From Coptis chinensis (lineage: Eukaryota > Streptophyta > Magnoliopsida > Ranunculales > Ranunculaceae): 64,000 nucleotides of DNA. Both the position numbers and the translations under genes were made by a program. Shown in pieces: positions 1 through 11,877 of this stretch. The stretch spans positions 29,598,501 to 29,662,500 of the forward strand of contig CM027377.1 of assembly GCA_015680905.1 (NCBI GenBank). Direction: 5' to 3'. The notes beneath the pieces were generated by a model, which was given only the letters and a program-made list of their open reading frames with translations, searched no databases and was not told the origin of the DNA. Each line of letters starts with the position of its first letter. The stretch's first letter is position 1.

Positions 1-1170
1 TTTTCATTAGGTTTTCTAGCCCATTTTCAAGCCTCCAAAAAACCTAGAGAACCTTCCTTAATTGTTTGATTTGATTTGATCCCAAAAATCAAGAATATTC
101 TAGAAAATATGCCATTTTGGAGCCATGTTTGGAAACCCTGGATTATGGGCTCATTGAGGACGTGTAGGGCTTGATTTTTTGCCCTAATCCATCTGAAAGA
201 TCCAAAGATCAAGGGCCAAGATCGCACCCCTTATCCCACCTCTTGAATCAAGGGCCATATTTAGGAGGTGCAACCAAAAAGAGATCAAGCCATTAGATTT
301 TTCTTCATCAACACTCAGCCATTGGATCAAACTCATTACCATATTTGAATTCACGCCCAAAAGCTATAAATATGGGTCTCATTCACCCACAAAAAACATC
401 TGGAGCTAGGATTTCGGAGTTAATAATCTGGGCCTAGCTATTCAGAGCTAATAGCCTAGTAGTTTTCTTTTTTTGAGTGTTCTTCTTTTTTTTCTTTTCT
501 AGTTCATCATTCTAGAGTAGAATTTCTTTAGTTTAATCTAGAGTTGAAGGTAAAATTTTGACTTTGAGGTTTTTCTAATGAAGTTCTTCGTGTTCTTCGT
601 CTTTAGCCTTCTTTTTCCCTCTTTCGATCTTGAGTAGAAACTTCTTTTCACCAAAAGTTGTTTTTTTTTCTCAAATCACCTGTTTCAATCCAAAAATCAT
701 AGTTGTCAATTCCAGATCAAGTTTATCATTCATCAACAATCAATCAAGATCATCAATCAATCAATCTACAATCAAGTATGAGGCAACATTCAAAACAAGG
801 TGACATCTTTCTTTTCTTTTTTATTTCATTTAGCATTGCATATTAAGTTATTTTTTTAGTTTTATTATAGCATATAGTTATTAGTTTTTAAATAATTTAG
901 TGAAGACATCCAACTTGGTAGATTAATTTTTCAAGCTTTCTTCGTTCGCCTATCTTAATACATTACACCTCAATAGAAGTAAGGCTGGTTTTACCAGGCG
1001 AGTGTGGGTGCCTAACACCTTCCCACATCGTACCTTAACTCCCGAACCCAATAATCATCTAGTTCGAGGGCTAGTCATTCACATAGGTTTTACTCAACTT
1101 TTCCTTAATAAAGTTAGTGGCGACTCTAAAATCAATTGCATAGACCTAGGTACACATTTTTGTACGTACA
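1..1170 (+). repeat. 5' LTR, partial
   Basis: Nearly identical to 10035-11190. By comparison with the 3' LTR the first 623 bp are missing because the window starts inside the LTR. It ends in TACA at 1170, just before the PBS. A TATA-like CTATAAATAT lies at 364-373 in both LTR copies and is the likely promoter core. Confidence 0.9.
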
Positions 1171-1177
1171 GGTTTTT

Positions 1178-1196
1178 TGGCGACTCCGCTGGGGAC
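1178..1196 (+). other. Primer binding site (PBS)
   Basis: TGGCGACTCCGCTGGGGAC begins 7 nt after the LTR end. It starts with TGG, as expected for pairing with a tRNA 3' CCA. From memory this matches the tRNA-Arg-type PBS of Ogre elements; the exact tRNA was not checked. Confidence 0.8.
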
Positions 1197-1335
1197 ATCC
1201 CTAGAGAGTCAGACTTACGTTTTCTTTTGAGGTGTTTTAGTTAAGATAGGAAAGAAGAAGGCTTATCCAGAAGGTAGTTGGAATAGAAGGTCGGGGTTAA
1301 GGTTATCTCGTGTAACCATTAACTCGCTGATTGAA

Positions 1336-3198
1336 ATGGAGAATTTACTAGACAGTTCTTCTCAAGCGTTATCTCTGCCACCTATATCTTCATCACAAAT
1401 GTCTATGCCACAAGGAAGTTCTCCACCAATACCTTCGCTTGAAGAGCAAATTTTATCAAGTAACACTCGAACTCCTCATACAAATGGCTCTGGTGAATCA
1501 TCAACCCCTACCAGTCAAGAGGAATTGATGGAGAAGGCGATGGAAAAGATGTTTCTCAAGATGATGTCAAAGTTTGCAATAACTCCAAGTCTGGGTCAAC
1601 CACAACAACCAGGTATCACATTACCCCCCATGGTTAGTCCTAACCCTACCATTCTACCAACCTCATTACCCACTCTATATGCTACACATAGATCAACCTA
1701 ATTGCATGCTCCTATGCCAACCCATACTCCATCCCAATTTTTTCCTCAGGATAACCCAACCTACATGTCTCAACCATCCACTCATCAAACTTTTCAAAGC
1801 CTAAACCAAATTCCAACTATAACCATGATGTCCAACCCATTCATGTTACCAACCCCAACCTATTTTCCACAAACTCCACAACCACTATTCTACACGAACC
1901 CCCAATACCAAGTGCAAAACCCAATCCAACCACCGGTTGACCCCGTAATGGAGGAGATTAAGAAATTGAAAGAAGCAATGACCAAGATGAAAGGTGAAGA
2001 CTTGGACCTTGATAATCTATGTCCATATCCACATATCAGAGTACCACATGGATTCGAATTTCCAAAGATGGAGCAATATGAGGGAACCGGTTGTCCAAAG
2101 GCCCACATTCGTATGTATGCAAGTTATCTACAACCGATGGGAATCGGGCCAGAACTAATGGTTCAACTATTCCAGAGGAGTCTTAAGGGTGCAGCCCTTA
2201 CTTGGTGGATGAATACTGAAACGCAAAAAATCAAGACTTGGCCTGAACTGGTAAACGCTTTCGTAGCTCACTTCTCTTACAACACTGATATCCAAATGGG
2301 ACGAAGGCAACTTGAAGCTTTGAAGCAAGGTCTGAATGAAAGCTTTAACGAGTATATTACAAGATGGAGGACAAAAGTAGCCCAAATCATTGATAGGCCC
2401 ATGGAGCAGGAGCAAATTAGATTGGTTATGAAGAGTTTGAACCAAGAGTATGCGACCAGGCTCAGTGCTAGTTATCATCCGACATATCAAGCCTTAGTTG
2501 CCACTGGATCACAAATTGAAGATGGGTTATCATCTGGCAATATTTCTCCCATCAGCTCAATGTCTACAGGATCTAACCCGCAGAAGAAGAAGCCTCCCAT
2601 TGTAATGGTGAACAACAAAGAAACCAATGTGGTTGCTACACAAGTTCAACCTCAGCCACATATGCAAATTCAGTCGGAGGTGGCAAACAACCCTTCTTCC
2701 AATCAAATTGTATATCCTCCAAGACAACAAAGATATCAAAATAGAGGGTTTCCCAAGCCTCAGAGGCAGTTCATGGAGCTACCGTACCCATTGTCGGTCA
2801 TTCTCAAGGCTTTGATCCAACAAGGCCTAGTTACACTATTACAACCTAGGCCTCTTCCAAATCTGATTCCATACTGGTATGATACTTCAAAACACTGTGA
2901 TTTTCATCAATCTCCAGGACATCCTACAGAGAAGTGTGGTGCTCTTAAACATACGATCCAAGATTTGATTGATTTGGGAAGAATTGATGTTTCACATCTT
3001 GGCACTCCGAATGTGACAACAAATCCATTGCCATACCATAATGGGGGAGTTCACACATTAGAGCCGGTCAAGACTAAAGATCCAACTTCTTTTATTACTC
3101 CTATCAAGCAAGAGTCCAGTGTCAGCACCACAAGGCTAGTCAATCTTCATGATGCAGTTAGAGAATGCATGGGGCAAACAAAGTCTAGAGGTATCTAA
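1336..3198 (+). pseudogene. gag: gag of the Ogre/Tat-like element, with in-frame stops
   Basis: Codes for a capsid/nucleocapsid polyprotein of a retroelement. The N-terminal part is low-complexity (Ser/Pro/Gln/Met-rich). The capsid core (about 2040-2500) has the Retrotrans_gag pattern, including a WW pair and an LEALKQ..NESFNEYITRWR stretch. Near codon 521 is a zinc-knuckle-like C-x2-H-x4-H-x4-C, followed by a KH..QDLIDLG tail typical of Tat-type Gag. The frame opens at ATG 1336. It is broken by TAA at 1699-1701 and ends at TAA 3196-3198, yet the same frame continues downstream into protease with no frameshift. I read these as point-mutation stops in a once continuous gag-pro frame. Confidence 0.85.
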
Positions 3199-5232
3199 TT
3201 AAATGAGGTGGTGGCACCATTTCTACATACTCCACAGATTCAAAAGCCGTTCAAGTTGACTAGAGAGCATCTGGAATCCTTTATGATGCAGAGGCCCATT
3301 ACGAAATGGGTAGATCCTTTGAATACATTTCAATCCGCGGCATCACAAGTTGGGTCAGAACCTCAAGGACCCGTGATTCGCCAGAATCCAACTCAGCAGC
3401 AAGTGATCCCAACTCTTATCACAATCCCCAAGGTCTAGTTTGTGCCAGCCAAGAGTCACGATACCGAGGAGGTTCTAGGGAAGAAGTTAATTGAGCCCGA
3501 GAAAAGTAAAGATGACTCAGCAACCTCACTACATCAGTTGAAGCAATTAGAATTAGAACCTAGTTTGGCAGAGGAATGTGTTGAGACTCACGGTTTGATA
3601 AGAGGAGGAAGGATATACAAGGCACCACACTTACAGAAGGATCAGGTTTTGGCCCAACAGCCTGACCCGCCCACAGCTACTGAACCAGAGAAGCAGGAGG
3701 GTAATGAGGTAATCCAACAATTGCAGAAAACCAAGTTCAACATTTCCATATGGGGTTTACTCATGGCATCACCCCAACATAGGCAAGCAGTTCTTCCAGC
3801 CTTGAACCAGGCTTACGTTCCAGCTTCCATCCAGCCGAACGATTTGGCACGTACAGTTGCTTCCCTCAGGAAGACAAACTCCATAACATTTTCTGATGAT
3901 GATTTGACCGCAGATGGAATAACCCACATGAAAGCATTGACTATTACGGTGCATTGCAACAACCATAAGGTGCCATTTGTACAGATTGACAACGGATCCG
4001 GTTTGAATATATGCCCGGTCAATTCTGCGAAAGCCATTGGAATCATGCCGAAAGACTTCACTTTCACTAAGGATACAGCCAGAGCAGTTCATGGGTTTGA
4101 TAATCAGAGAAGAGAAGTCCTTGGCGAGTTCACAACTGACGTCCAAATAGGTCCAGTCATGTTCAAAGTCACATTCTTGGCTATGGACATCGAGGCTAAT
4201 TACAATTTCCTTTTGGGCAGACCATGGTTACACCAGGCCGGCGCAATTCCCTCTACACTTCATAGAAAGCTTAAGTTCTTATGGCAAGGGAAGATTATCT
4301 GCATCATTGGTGATTCGGATGATCTGGATTCTTCAGAAGAGCATAAGGTAATACCAATGATTGAAGGAAAGTGTAACTACACTGAGGAACCATTAGGGAT
4401 TGTGGAGTTTAGAGCACCCGACAAGGAGAAGCTCCCTACCCCATTTTATAATGGAAATCCCAAGACGACTCAGATGTTCCGTGAGCAGAACTATTTTCCA
4501 GGACTTGGATTGGGAAAAACCCAAAACGGCATCTTAGAACCGCTGCAGATTCCTAGTCAAGATGATCGAAAAGGGCTAGGCTATACTGAGGAGGTTGTGG
4601 AAGGACTATCAGAATTGTTTATCAATTCTAGTGCCACAGTGAATTGTCTCGGATTGGCTCTACCTGATCTAGGGGCAGAGATTAATGCTATTATTGATTC
4701 CAACATGTTATGGAGCGAAGATGATGACCCAGACCCAAACTCAGAAGTTACTGTTTCAGAGCCAGATATTAATTTCTATTCAGGTTATCGCCAACTTAGG
4801 TTGGATCATGAGGCTAGACAGTTTAATTAGATAAATGAGGCTGGATCAACATCCTCGTCAGGTATAGACTATACCCCATCTTTTACTTTAGCCAGTTCGC
4901 CAGGGTTAGGATTTGACCCAGGAGACAAGACTGTCACACCTTATCATGTCCAATTGGACCCTCAGACCATACTTGATTTGGATGATCTGTTGAATATGGA
5001 ATATATTGTTGACCCAGTTCCAGTGGATGTTGAGAACATGCCACTTTCTGACTCCTAGATGCAATATGAGATTTGGGAAAGGTTTTTAGAGAACTTAGAT
5101 TCTTATGAGGATCCATTCATTGATGGAGACTATGATGATTGGAGAACGCAAGTCATTATTGATCTAATCCACAGCCATCATATTGCTCTGGTTGAGCCAC
5201 CGGATGAATCCGATAGGGCTCAGAGGGCGTGA
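3199..5232 (+). pseudogene. Protease and G-patch part of the gag-pro frame
   Basis: Continues the gag frame (frame 1) with stops at 3436, 4828 and 5056 and a final TGA at 5230-5232. A retropepsin-like aspartic protease is visible: active site I-D-N-G-S-G (Asp codon 3988-3990), then LLGRPWLHQAGAIPSTLH near 4210-4260, a segment common to Tat/Ogre proteases. A G-patch-like stretch (FPGLGLGKTQNG near 4497-4530, then KGLGY) follows, as is usual between protease and RT in this lineage. The acidic tail (about 4690-5220) matches the linker that normally precedes RT. No frameshift was found over about 1,300 codons. Confidence 0.85.
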
Positions 5233-5266
5233 AACTTTTTGTTCTAACTCCTTTTATATATAGTTA

Positions 5267-5372
5267 TATTTCAAAAATTCAAAAAAAATCAAATATTTCA
5301 AAAATCCAAAAAAATTCAAATATTTCCAAAATCCAAAAAAATCCTGATATTTCAAAAACCCAAGAAAATTAA
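5267..5372 (+). repeat. A-rich tandem repeat, 27-bp unit, about 4 copies
   Basis: Four successive units begin with TATTTCAAAAA or a close variant and repeat every 26-27 bp, directly after the gag-pro stop. The array then decays into an A-rich tract to about 5408. It sits between protease and the pol remnant. Confidence 0.75.
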
Positions 5373-5573
5373 AAAAATTCAAAAATAAAAAAAATAAAAA
5401 AAAAAAAGTTTCCAAAATCCCACAGAATATTATTTACCCACTTGCCCTAGTGCAAGATGATTGAATGACTTGTGACTTGTGCAAATTATTATGATCCCTT
5501 CCCCACCCCCCCCCCCCCGACAATGAAGAAGGAATTGACAATGAAGCATTCTCATGAGCAGTCTGAGGATTGA

Positions 5574-5731
5574 CAGACGCTAGTCATTGTGGAGACAAAG
5601 ACCATCAACCTTGGCACCACAGATGAACCACATTATGTACAGATTGGTATAACCTTGATCCCTTCTAAGCGTTGAAGCCTGATCAAATTACTGAAGGAAT
5701 CCATAGAAGTGTTGATCATATCTATGACAAT
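5574..5731 (+). pseudogene. pol: Remnant of the linker just before RT
   Basis: One reading frame gives INLGTTDEP, then a VQIG..LIP segment, a stop, and L-I-K-L-L-K-E. This resembles the conserved stretch directly upstream of RT in Tat/Ogre pol (an INLG..D.P motif followed by an LLKE helix). Similarity ends near 5731, before the usual FAWSY motif. No RT, RNase H or integrase motif was found further on. It marks where pol was lost or replaced. Confidence 0.5.
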
Positions 5732-7001
5732 CTATTGTCTTAAGGTGGTACATGATTTTCATTATTCGTAGATGAGAGAATCACTCACCGAGAAGAAGAA
5801 ATTGAGGAGGAAGAAAGTTCAGCAGTTATGTTTGAGAAGATTTTTCAAATGTCTAAGATCACCAACATCAATATCAGCATTATGCATTTACCCTTGTGGA
5901 GAGGGCAAAACTCCACAACATCATTTGATCAACTACCCTACTGAATAAGGGGAATATTCTGCATTCCATTAATCAATGGCTACTTAGCCAATCAACCAAC
6001 CAGCTACCCTACTGTGGAGAGGGCAAATTCCATATTGCATCATTAGCCTCCATCGAAGACATGAGAGCTATCTATCAAAGAAGTCAGCTGACTCAAATCT
6101 GACTACATCAAAGAGCGGAATGCTAAGAGGAGTTCATCTATGACCAACATTCTTGAGAGCCGAGATATGAAGAAGGGCATTGATTTTCTACTAGGACTTA
6201 GATACCAATGGAGATAGATTGTTGCAAGTAAAGCTGAGCAAGTAGATCCAGACTAGAGTGGAATCTATGAACCAAAAAGTTCAAACCCAATAGTGAATGT
6301 CCATTCACTATGAAGATTCTACATGGAAAATCGTACCAATGCCGACCAATTAAAGAGGTACTACTTTTTATCCAACTTTGTTTATTTTAAGATGAAGAGT
6401 ATAGTGGAAATATTAGAGAGACGATGGAACAGTCCATCTTTGATCTTTTTGTTTTTAGCCCAATCAACCCACCTAATATCATATGTTACCATTATAATCA
6501 CATTTGAGCCTTAGCCTATTTTTTGTTTCCCACAATATAAGCTCATATCTTTTAGGAAGCCTAATAAATCCTTAGCCTACCTATAGATTACCCATACCCA
6601 CTCTTATAGAACTTGTCATAGTCCAGGGGCATCATTACATCCATATTTGATCATGAACACAATCACTCCTATGTTATTTATCCCAAGAAGGTGTCGGAAA
6701 AAAAAAAAAAAACCCGTCAGAACTCAAAATGCTTAGAGTTGCACAAAATAATCAACACCGGTCCAAAATGGAAAACCTAAACAAGGGGCAGTTTTATTTT
6801 AAGATTTGGGATCTGTATCATCATTTCACTACTATCATTCCAATTACTCATCCCCTTTATATGACAAGTTCTACTCCAGAAATAATTTTTTGATCATATC
6901 CCTTGTTTCTGAGCCCATCACCTAAGCCTACATTATAGTCCTATGAAAGTCCACTCTTGATCTCTAAGTTCACTATATCTCCTAGTTGAGAAGTACCCGG
7001 A

Positions 7002-7037
<36 letters not shown>

Positions 7038-9398
7038 AGGCATTGGAGGATTCACTACTAGTGATTGCGATGTATGAGGAAGTCGTCTCCAGAAGATTGG
7101 TCTTATGCTTTATGCTCTATCTGTTTTGGAAGAAAGTTTTTAGGTGTCGTTCAGTACGTTGTGAAGGTCAAGCAATCAAAGGGAAAAGAATATCATCTAC
7201 TTCATAGGTGCCAAGTTTGATCGTACTTCTATCTTATGGTCGTCATCATGCTCATCTTCTTGTCGGTAACTCATTCCCCCGCCCTCACTTGTTATTCAAT
7301 CATCTGTGGTATTTCATCTGTGGTATTTATTATTCTGTGAAAAAAAATTGTATTGTTTTCCATGGTTTTCAAAATGAATTTCAAAAAAAAAAAAAAAAAA
7401 AAAATTTGTTTTTTTCGAAAACTTGGTTTGCTTTGGATGGCTTATGATGAAAAATCTAGGATGACATTACAAGCATATAAAAAATTCTGAGGCCAATATA
7501 TCCTAACTAAACCATGTACTTTTTCTACTAACATAAAATGTTGATTAATTCATGCATGCTCCACTAACATTGTTGCATTATAGTTTTATGTATATCATGT
7601 ATCATGAATATTATACTAACCTGTCATGGAGAGAAATAATGCCCGCACCTAATCTTTGCCAAAAAAACTGTTTTCTTAAAGTTCAAGTGCAGTCTATGAC
7701 TACAAATTCCAAAAGTGCAGTGAAAAGTGAAAAAATAATTACTGTTATTGGCAAATAAGATAATTAATTAAGTGAGATTTGAATCATAGAGTTTGAGCTT
7801 ACCACTGGCAGGCCGGCATTAGCATAGCGATAGCATCATCACTTAGTTACTTTTGCTTGGACGTGGGACAGGTGTGATTTCCTTTTCTCTCTCCTTGTAT
7901 ATATCGAACTAACCAGGTTTTGCATGTGAGTTTTTATTAGTATAGATGAAGTGTTTGATTTTACTGAAAAAAATAAAACAAGAAAAAAAAAAAACTGCAC
8001 TCGCTTACCATATGATGACTTTCGTGGTTGCCATCTTCTCATCTGCTGGACTAGTGGCGTAAGGTATGAATTTGCTCAGTAATCATCTTGTTTATATATA
8101 GTGGTTAATGCATGATGTGAATAGTAATTTCATGTGGTGACATAGGTCGGTTTATAGCATAGGAACAGAAAGTTTCACGTGGAGGCAATTCTTTTGCACA
8201 AAAGACGAAACAGTTTGATTGTCAAAGATTCCTTCCGTTTAAAACTGTTTCTAATTTAGTGTTTCGGTGCAAGCACTCAAGGTAGGAAGGTCGGTGACCC
8301 TCACCTAGTTTGGACATGGTTTGTCCGGTTTGGATCTAGTTCATCCGGTTTGGTCTGGTTCAACATGTTTGGCCCAGATTGACCCAGTTGGTCCAGTTAA
8401 CCCAGTTTTGACCAGCTGACCCGGTTTGGACAATTTGACTAAGTTGAAAAAAAAAACTTTTCAAAAATAAATGATGAATATATACTAGTATCATGGTACC
8501 CTCTAGTATGAGAAAATATCCATCGAGTTTTTTGTTTTCTATCGTACTATTGGCAACCACTTAATCATTAGTATCATTTCGGTAGTTCCATTTGTGCAAC
8601 ATTAAAATTGTTCGCGAGAACAATGTCAGTTTTTACTGACAGCCTTTCACGGATGGATCAGCCTAAACTCATAGTGACAGTCTTTTCCAATCCGAGTACT
8701 TGAACGTAATTGATTGATTGATTGATTGATTGAACTTGAATATCATCATCCCCAGCATCCATCTTTCCATCTCCAGAACATCTCTTATCTTCCCCAGCAG
8801 TGTTCGTCTGTGTCTTCTTCCTTCATCTTTAGAATCTCCTATCCCCAATGGATCTTCTTGCTCTCCCCGGTGAGTCTTTCGTCAATGTTGGTTATCAACA
8901 TTATATGAGAATCTTTAATCTAAGTCAAAATCATGAATGAATTTATCTATCTATTTAATTTCACTAGTTTTCTCAAATGAATTTGAAAAATATCAGATTT
9001 CAAAAAATTTGTCCACTGATTTCAAAAAGTTGTTCATCCTTATCCATCACCATTTTTTGGCCCAAGTGTCACTATCCTAGTACACACTGATATAATGTAA
9101 GGCGTAAAATACACGCATTAGAAAGTGTGATACTTTGGTTGAGTACTGAAAAAATGTAAGACGTAAAACACGCATTTGTAAGGTACGATACCATCCTCTC
9201 TTGAGTGACAACCATTTTCAACTGTGCTTTCATAAACAACTTGAAAAAAATTGAGGATTTCAAGTATCTAGGGAAAAGCCCTCTTTCAAAAAATATTTTT
9301 CAAATGAATTTTCAAAAATTGTATCAGATCTTTAGCTGGAGCTTGGCAAAATGGTGTGTCTTCATGGATTTTCCGTTCAGTTTCAAGCAACCTCCGCC
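5732..9398 (+). other. Long non-coding internal region of the Ogre/Tat-like element
   Basis: About 3.7 kb with only short chance ORFs and no protein motif I recognise. It contains homopolymer A tracts (7003-7035, 7382-7403), a cluster of degenerate GGTTTGG-type motifs (8305-8440), an (ATTG)n microsatellite near 8707-8733 and a degenerate duplicated motif (ATGTAAGRCGTAAAA, near 9096 and 9153). It occupies the place where RT-RNase H-integrase would be. Confidence 0.6.
8707..8733 (+). repeat. (ATTG)n microsatellite
   Basis: About six perfect copies of a 4-bp unit in the non-coding part of the element. Confidence 0.9.
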
Positions 9399-9410
9399 AA
9401 AGAGGGGCAA
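9399..9410 (+). other. Polypurine tract (PPT)
   Basis: AAAGAGGGGCAA ends one base before the TGTAGACACC start of the 3' LTR, the expected position for plus-strand priming. Confidence 0.75.
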
Positions 9411-9411
9411 C

Positions 9412-11190
9412 TGTAGACACCCCATTTTTGCACCCCAGGCATAATTCATTCACGATTTTACCTTGAATTAAATATGATCATATAAGGTGATTTGCTTTCT
9501 AGAGTCTTCATTTCTACTTCAAACTTCTTTCTTTTCATCTTCTTTTAGTATCTTTAGACTCTCCTCATCATGTTCTAGCTATGGCTGAAGTTTTGTTGCT
9601 TTCTGAGTTTTGAGCTGAAAATGACCAAAATACCCCTGTAACCCTTTGGAGCCCAAATCTTGTTTTTTCCACTCTTTCTTTGGATGAGATTATTTCATAT
9701 TTTAATTCCCCTTGAAAAATCCTTCTAAATGAGTACAAGCTTGCCTAGGTTCCTTTTAGATTTCAGAAATCCTAATTTTGCCCTATCCCGTTTCAGCCCG
9801 TTGTGCGCACTGTTGAGTGCAACGATTTTTTGGAGTAAGATTTCGACCCAATGGTATTTTTAAGAGTTCATGGACCTTCCTAATTGATTAATTAACATTT
9901 TTTGTGAAGAAGAGCTTGCCTAATTTTGACCCGGTCAAAGGAAATTTGCAATATTGAAAATATGGTCAAAATGGGCTTTTTTGTGGATTTTGGACTTGTG
10001 CTCGTGGGCTGTGGATCCAGCTCGAGTTGGACCTTTTCATTAGGGTTTCTAGCCCATTTTCAAGCCTCCAAAAACCTAGAGAACCTTCCTTAATTGTTTG
10101 ATTTGATTTGATCCCAAAAATCAAGAATATTCTAGAGAATATGCCATTTTGGAGCCATGTTTGGAAACCCTGGATTATGGGCTCATTGAGGATGTATAGG
10201 GCTTGATTTTTTTCCCTAATCCATCTGAAAGATCCAAAGATCAAGGGCCAAGATCTCACCACTTATCCCACCTCTTGAATCAAGGGCCATATTTAGGAGG
10301 TGCAACCAAAAAGAGATCAAGTCATTGGATTTTTCTTCATCAACACTCATCCATTGGATCAAACTCATTACCATATTTGAATCCACGCCCAAAAGCTATA
10401 AATATGGGTCTCATTCACCCACAAAAAACATCTGGAGCTAGGAATTCGAAGTTAATAATCTGGACCTAGCTATTCAGAGCTAATAGCCTAGTAGTTTTTT
10501 TTTTTCTTAAGTGTTCTTCTTTTTTTTCTTTTCTAGTTCATCATTCTAGAGTAGAATTTCTTTAGTTTAATCTGGAGTTGAAGGTAAAATTTCGACTTTG
10601 AGGTTTTTCTAATGAAGTTCTTCGTGTTCTTCGTCTTTAACCTCCTTTTTCCCTCTTTCGATCTTAAGTAGAAACTTCTTTTCACCAAAAGTTGTTTTTT
10701 TCTCAAATCACCTGTTTCAATCCAAAAATCACAGTTGTCAATTCCAGATCAAGTTTATCATTCATCAACAATCAATCAATCAATCTACAATCAAGTATGA
10801 GACAACATTTAAAACAAGGTGACATCTTTCTTTTCTCTTTTATTTCATTTAGCATTGCATATTAGGTTATTTTTTTTAGTTTTATTATAGCATATAGTTA
10901 TTAGTTTTTAAATAATTTAGTGAAGATCATCCAACTTTGTAGATTAATTTTTCAAGCTTTCTTCGTTCGCCTATCTTAATACATTACACCTCAATAGAAG
11001 TAAGGCTGGTTTTACCAGGCGAGTGTGGGTGCCTAACACCTTCCCATATCGTACCTTGACTCCCGAACCTAATAATCATTTAGTTTCGAGGGATAGTCCT
11101 TCACATAGGTTTTACTCAACTTTTCCTTAATAAAGTTAGTGGCGACTCTAAAATCAATTGCATACCTAGGTACACATTTTTGTGAGTACA
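9412..11190 (+). repeat. 3' LTR, complete (1779 bp)
   Basis: Starts TGTAGACACC and ends GAGTACA, giving TGTA...TACA termini. From 10035 it matches the left LTR almost base for base, with small indels. The TATA-like motif is at 10396-10405. Sequence after 11190 has no counterpart after the 5' LTR, which fixes the boundary. Confidence 0.92.
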
Positions 11191-11877
11191 GTGGCCTTGC
11201 TTCAACCGTCTCTTGACGCTTCCAGGGTGGAGGTCGGGCATTGGGTTGCGGAGTGCAAGAATGTGCAGGCTGTTGCTAAGCGAGCTCAGAATGAATAGGG
11301 TTACATAGACTTACCCCCCCCCCCCCCTTTACTAGTTGCCAATTAGTGTTACCCCCATTTTCAAAATATTAGTGATACTGAATTTGTAAGATCCAACGGT
11401 CAGATTTCTTCATCTGAAAAAAAAAATTCATCTCGTAGCCGTTGGATCTTGCAATTGGGGGGGTATCACTAATATTTTTGAAAATGGGGGGATAACACTA
11501 ATTGCAACTATTAATGGGGGGGGGGGGTGTTAAGTCTAACTAACCTGAATGAATATAATGATTTGGTCGACCTGGTAGAGAGTGGGGATGTCTACGTTCT
11601 GGTGGATGATTACATGGAGCTAGAACGTAAGTACAAAACCCTCAAGAGGTTGGTCGAAAATGGGGCTACAACAGTAGTTGTGGAAACTGTTGTTGTAGAT
11701 GCTAGTAGACGACCTGATCTACCCACCGACCAGAGTGCTGCTCCAGTTGCTCTGCTAACTGAAAATACTACCACAGAAGTGCTAAGTGCAAGTGGTGATC
11801 CAGCTAGCGGCCTTGTTGGGGAAGAGGGCGGCCCACTGGAGCCCTTGAATGTGGAGAATCTTCCGTTTGTTCAGTGA
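11191..11877 (+). pseudogene. Antisense ORF of Tat-A (candidate 'aORF'), interrupted by a MITE
   Basis: A + strand frame runs from the LTR boundary to 11297, is broken by a 249-bp MITE plus duplicated target site, and resumes in the same frame at 11556, ending with TGA at 11875-11877. The readable product is about 142 residues. It has a Glu/Lys/Leu-rich, probably coiled-coil segment (AECKNVQAV..., LERKYKTLKRLVENG), then an acidic Pro/Ser/Thr-rich tail ending NLPFVQ. Its 5' end was removed by the retroelement ending at 11190. It lies antisense to, and downstream of, Tat pol. Tat-lineage elements are known to carry antisense ORFs there. I do not recognise the function; a host gene fragment is the alternative. 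Confidence 0.55.
11298..11546. mobile_element. Mutator-like MITE with 9-bp TSD
   Basis: Long inverted arms (about 11312-11375 pairing with 11470-11535, both containing GTATCACTAATATT or its complement) end in TIRs GGGTTACATAGACTTA and, on the other strand, AGGTTAGTTAGACTTA. The site is flanked by the 9-bp direct repeat GAATGAATA (11289-11297 and 11547-11555). The TIRs border C- and G-homopolymer runs. No coding capacity. The 9-bp TSD points to a Mutator-type transposase acting in trans. Confidence 0.85.

Larger units (their letters stand above)
1..11190 (+). mobile_element. Ogre/Tat-like non-autonomous LTR retrotransposon (left-truncated by window)
   Basis: Two long direct repeats (1-1170 and 9412-11190) flank an internal region with a PBS, a gag-protease frame and a PPT. 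The gag-protease with a G-patch, and a PBS of the kind reported for Ogre elements (tRNA-Arg primed, from memory), point to the Ogre/Tat lineage of Ty3/gypsy. RT, RNase H and integrase are missing except for a short remnant near 5574, so the element could not move by itself. It is inserted into the 3' region of the minus-strand Tat element that resumes at 11191. The expected 5-bp TSD would be GTGGC (11191-11195), but its left copy is outside the window. Confidence 0.88.

Noticed and set aside
1699-1701. Programmed stop-codon read-through in gag-pro
   Set aside because: Possible in retroelements, but five stops at scattered places fit mutational decay better.
5507-5518. C homopolymer as a regulatory site
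   Set aside because: A simple homopolymer run, length uncertain in assemblies.
7208-7447. ORF of 79 codons after a poly(A) tract
   Set aside because: No recognisable motif, in non-coding element sequence; the preceding frame is a run of lysines from a homopolymer.
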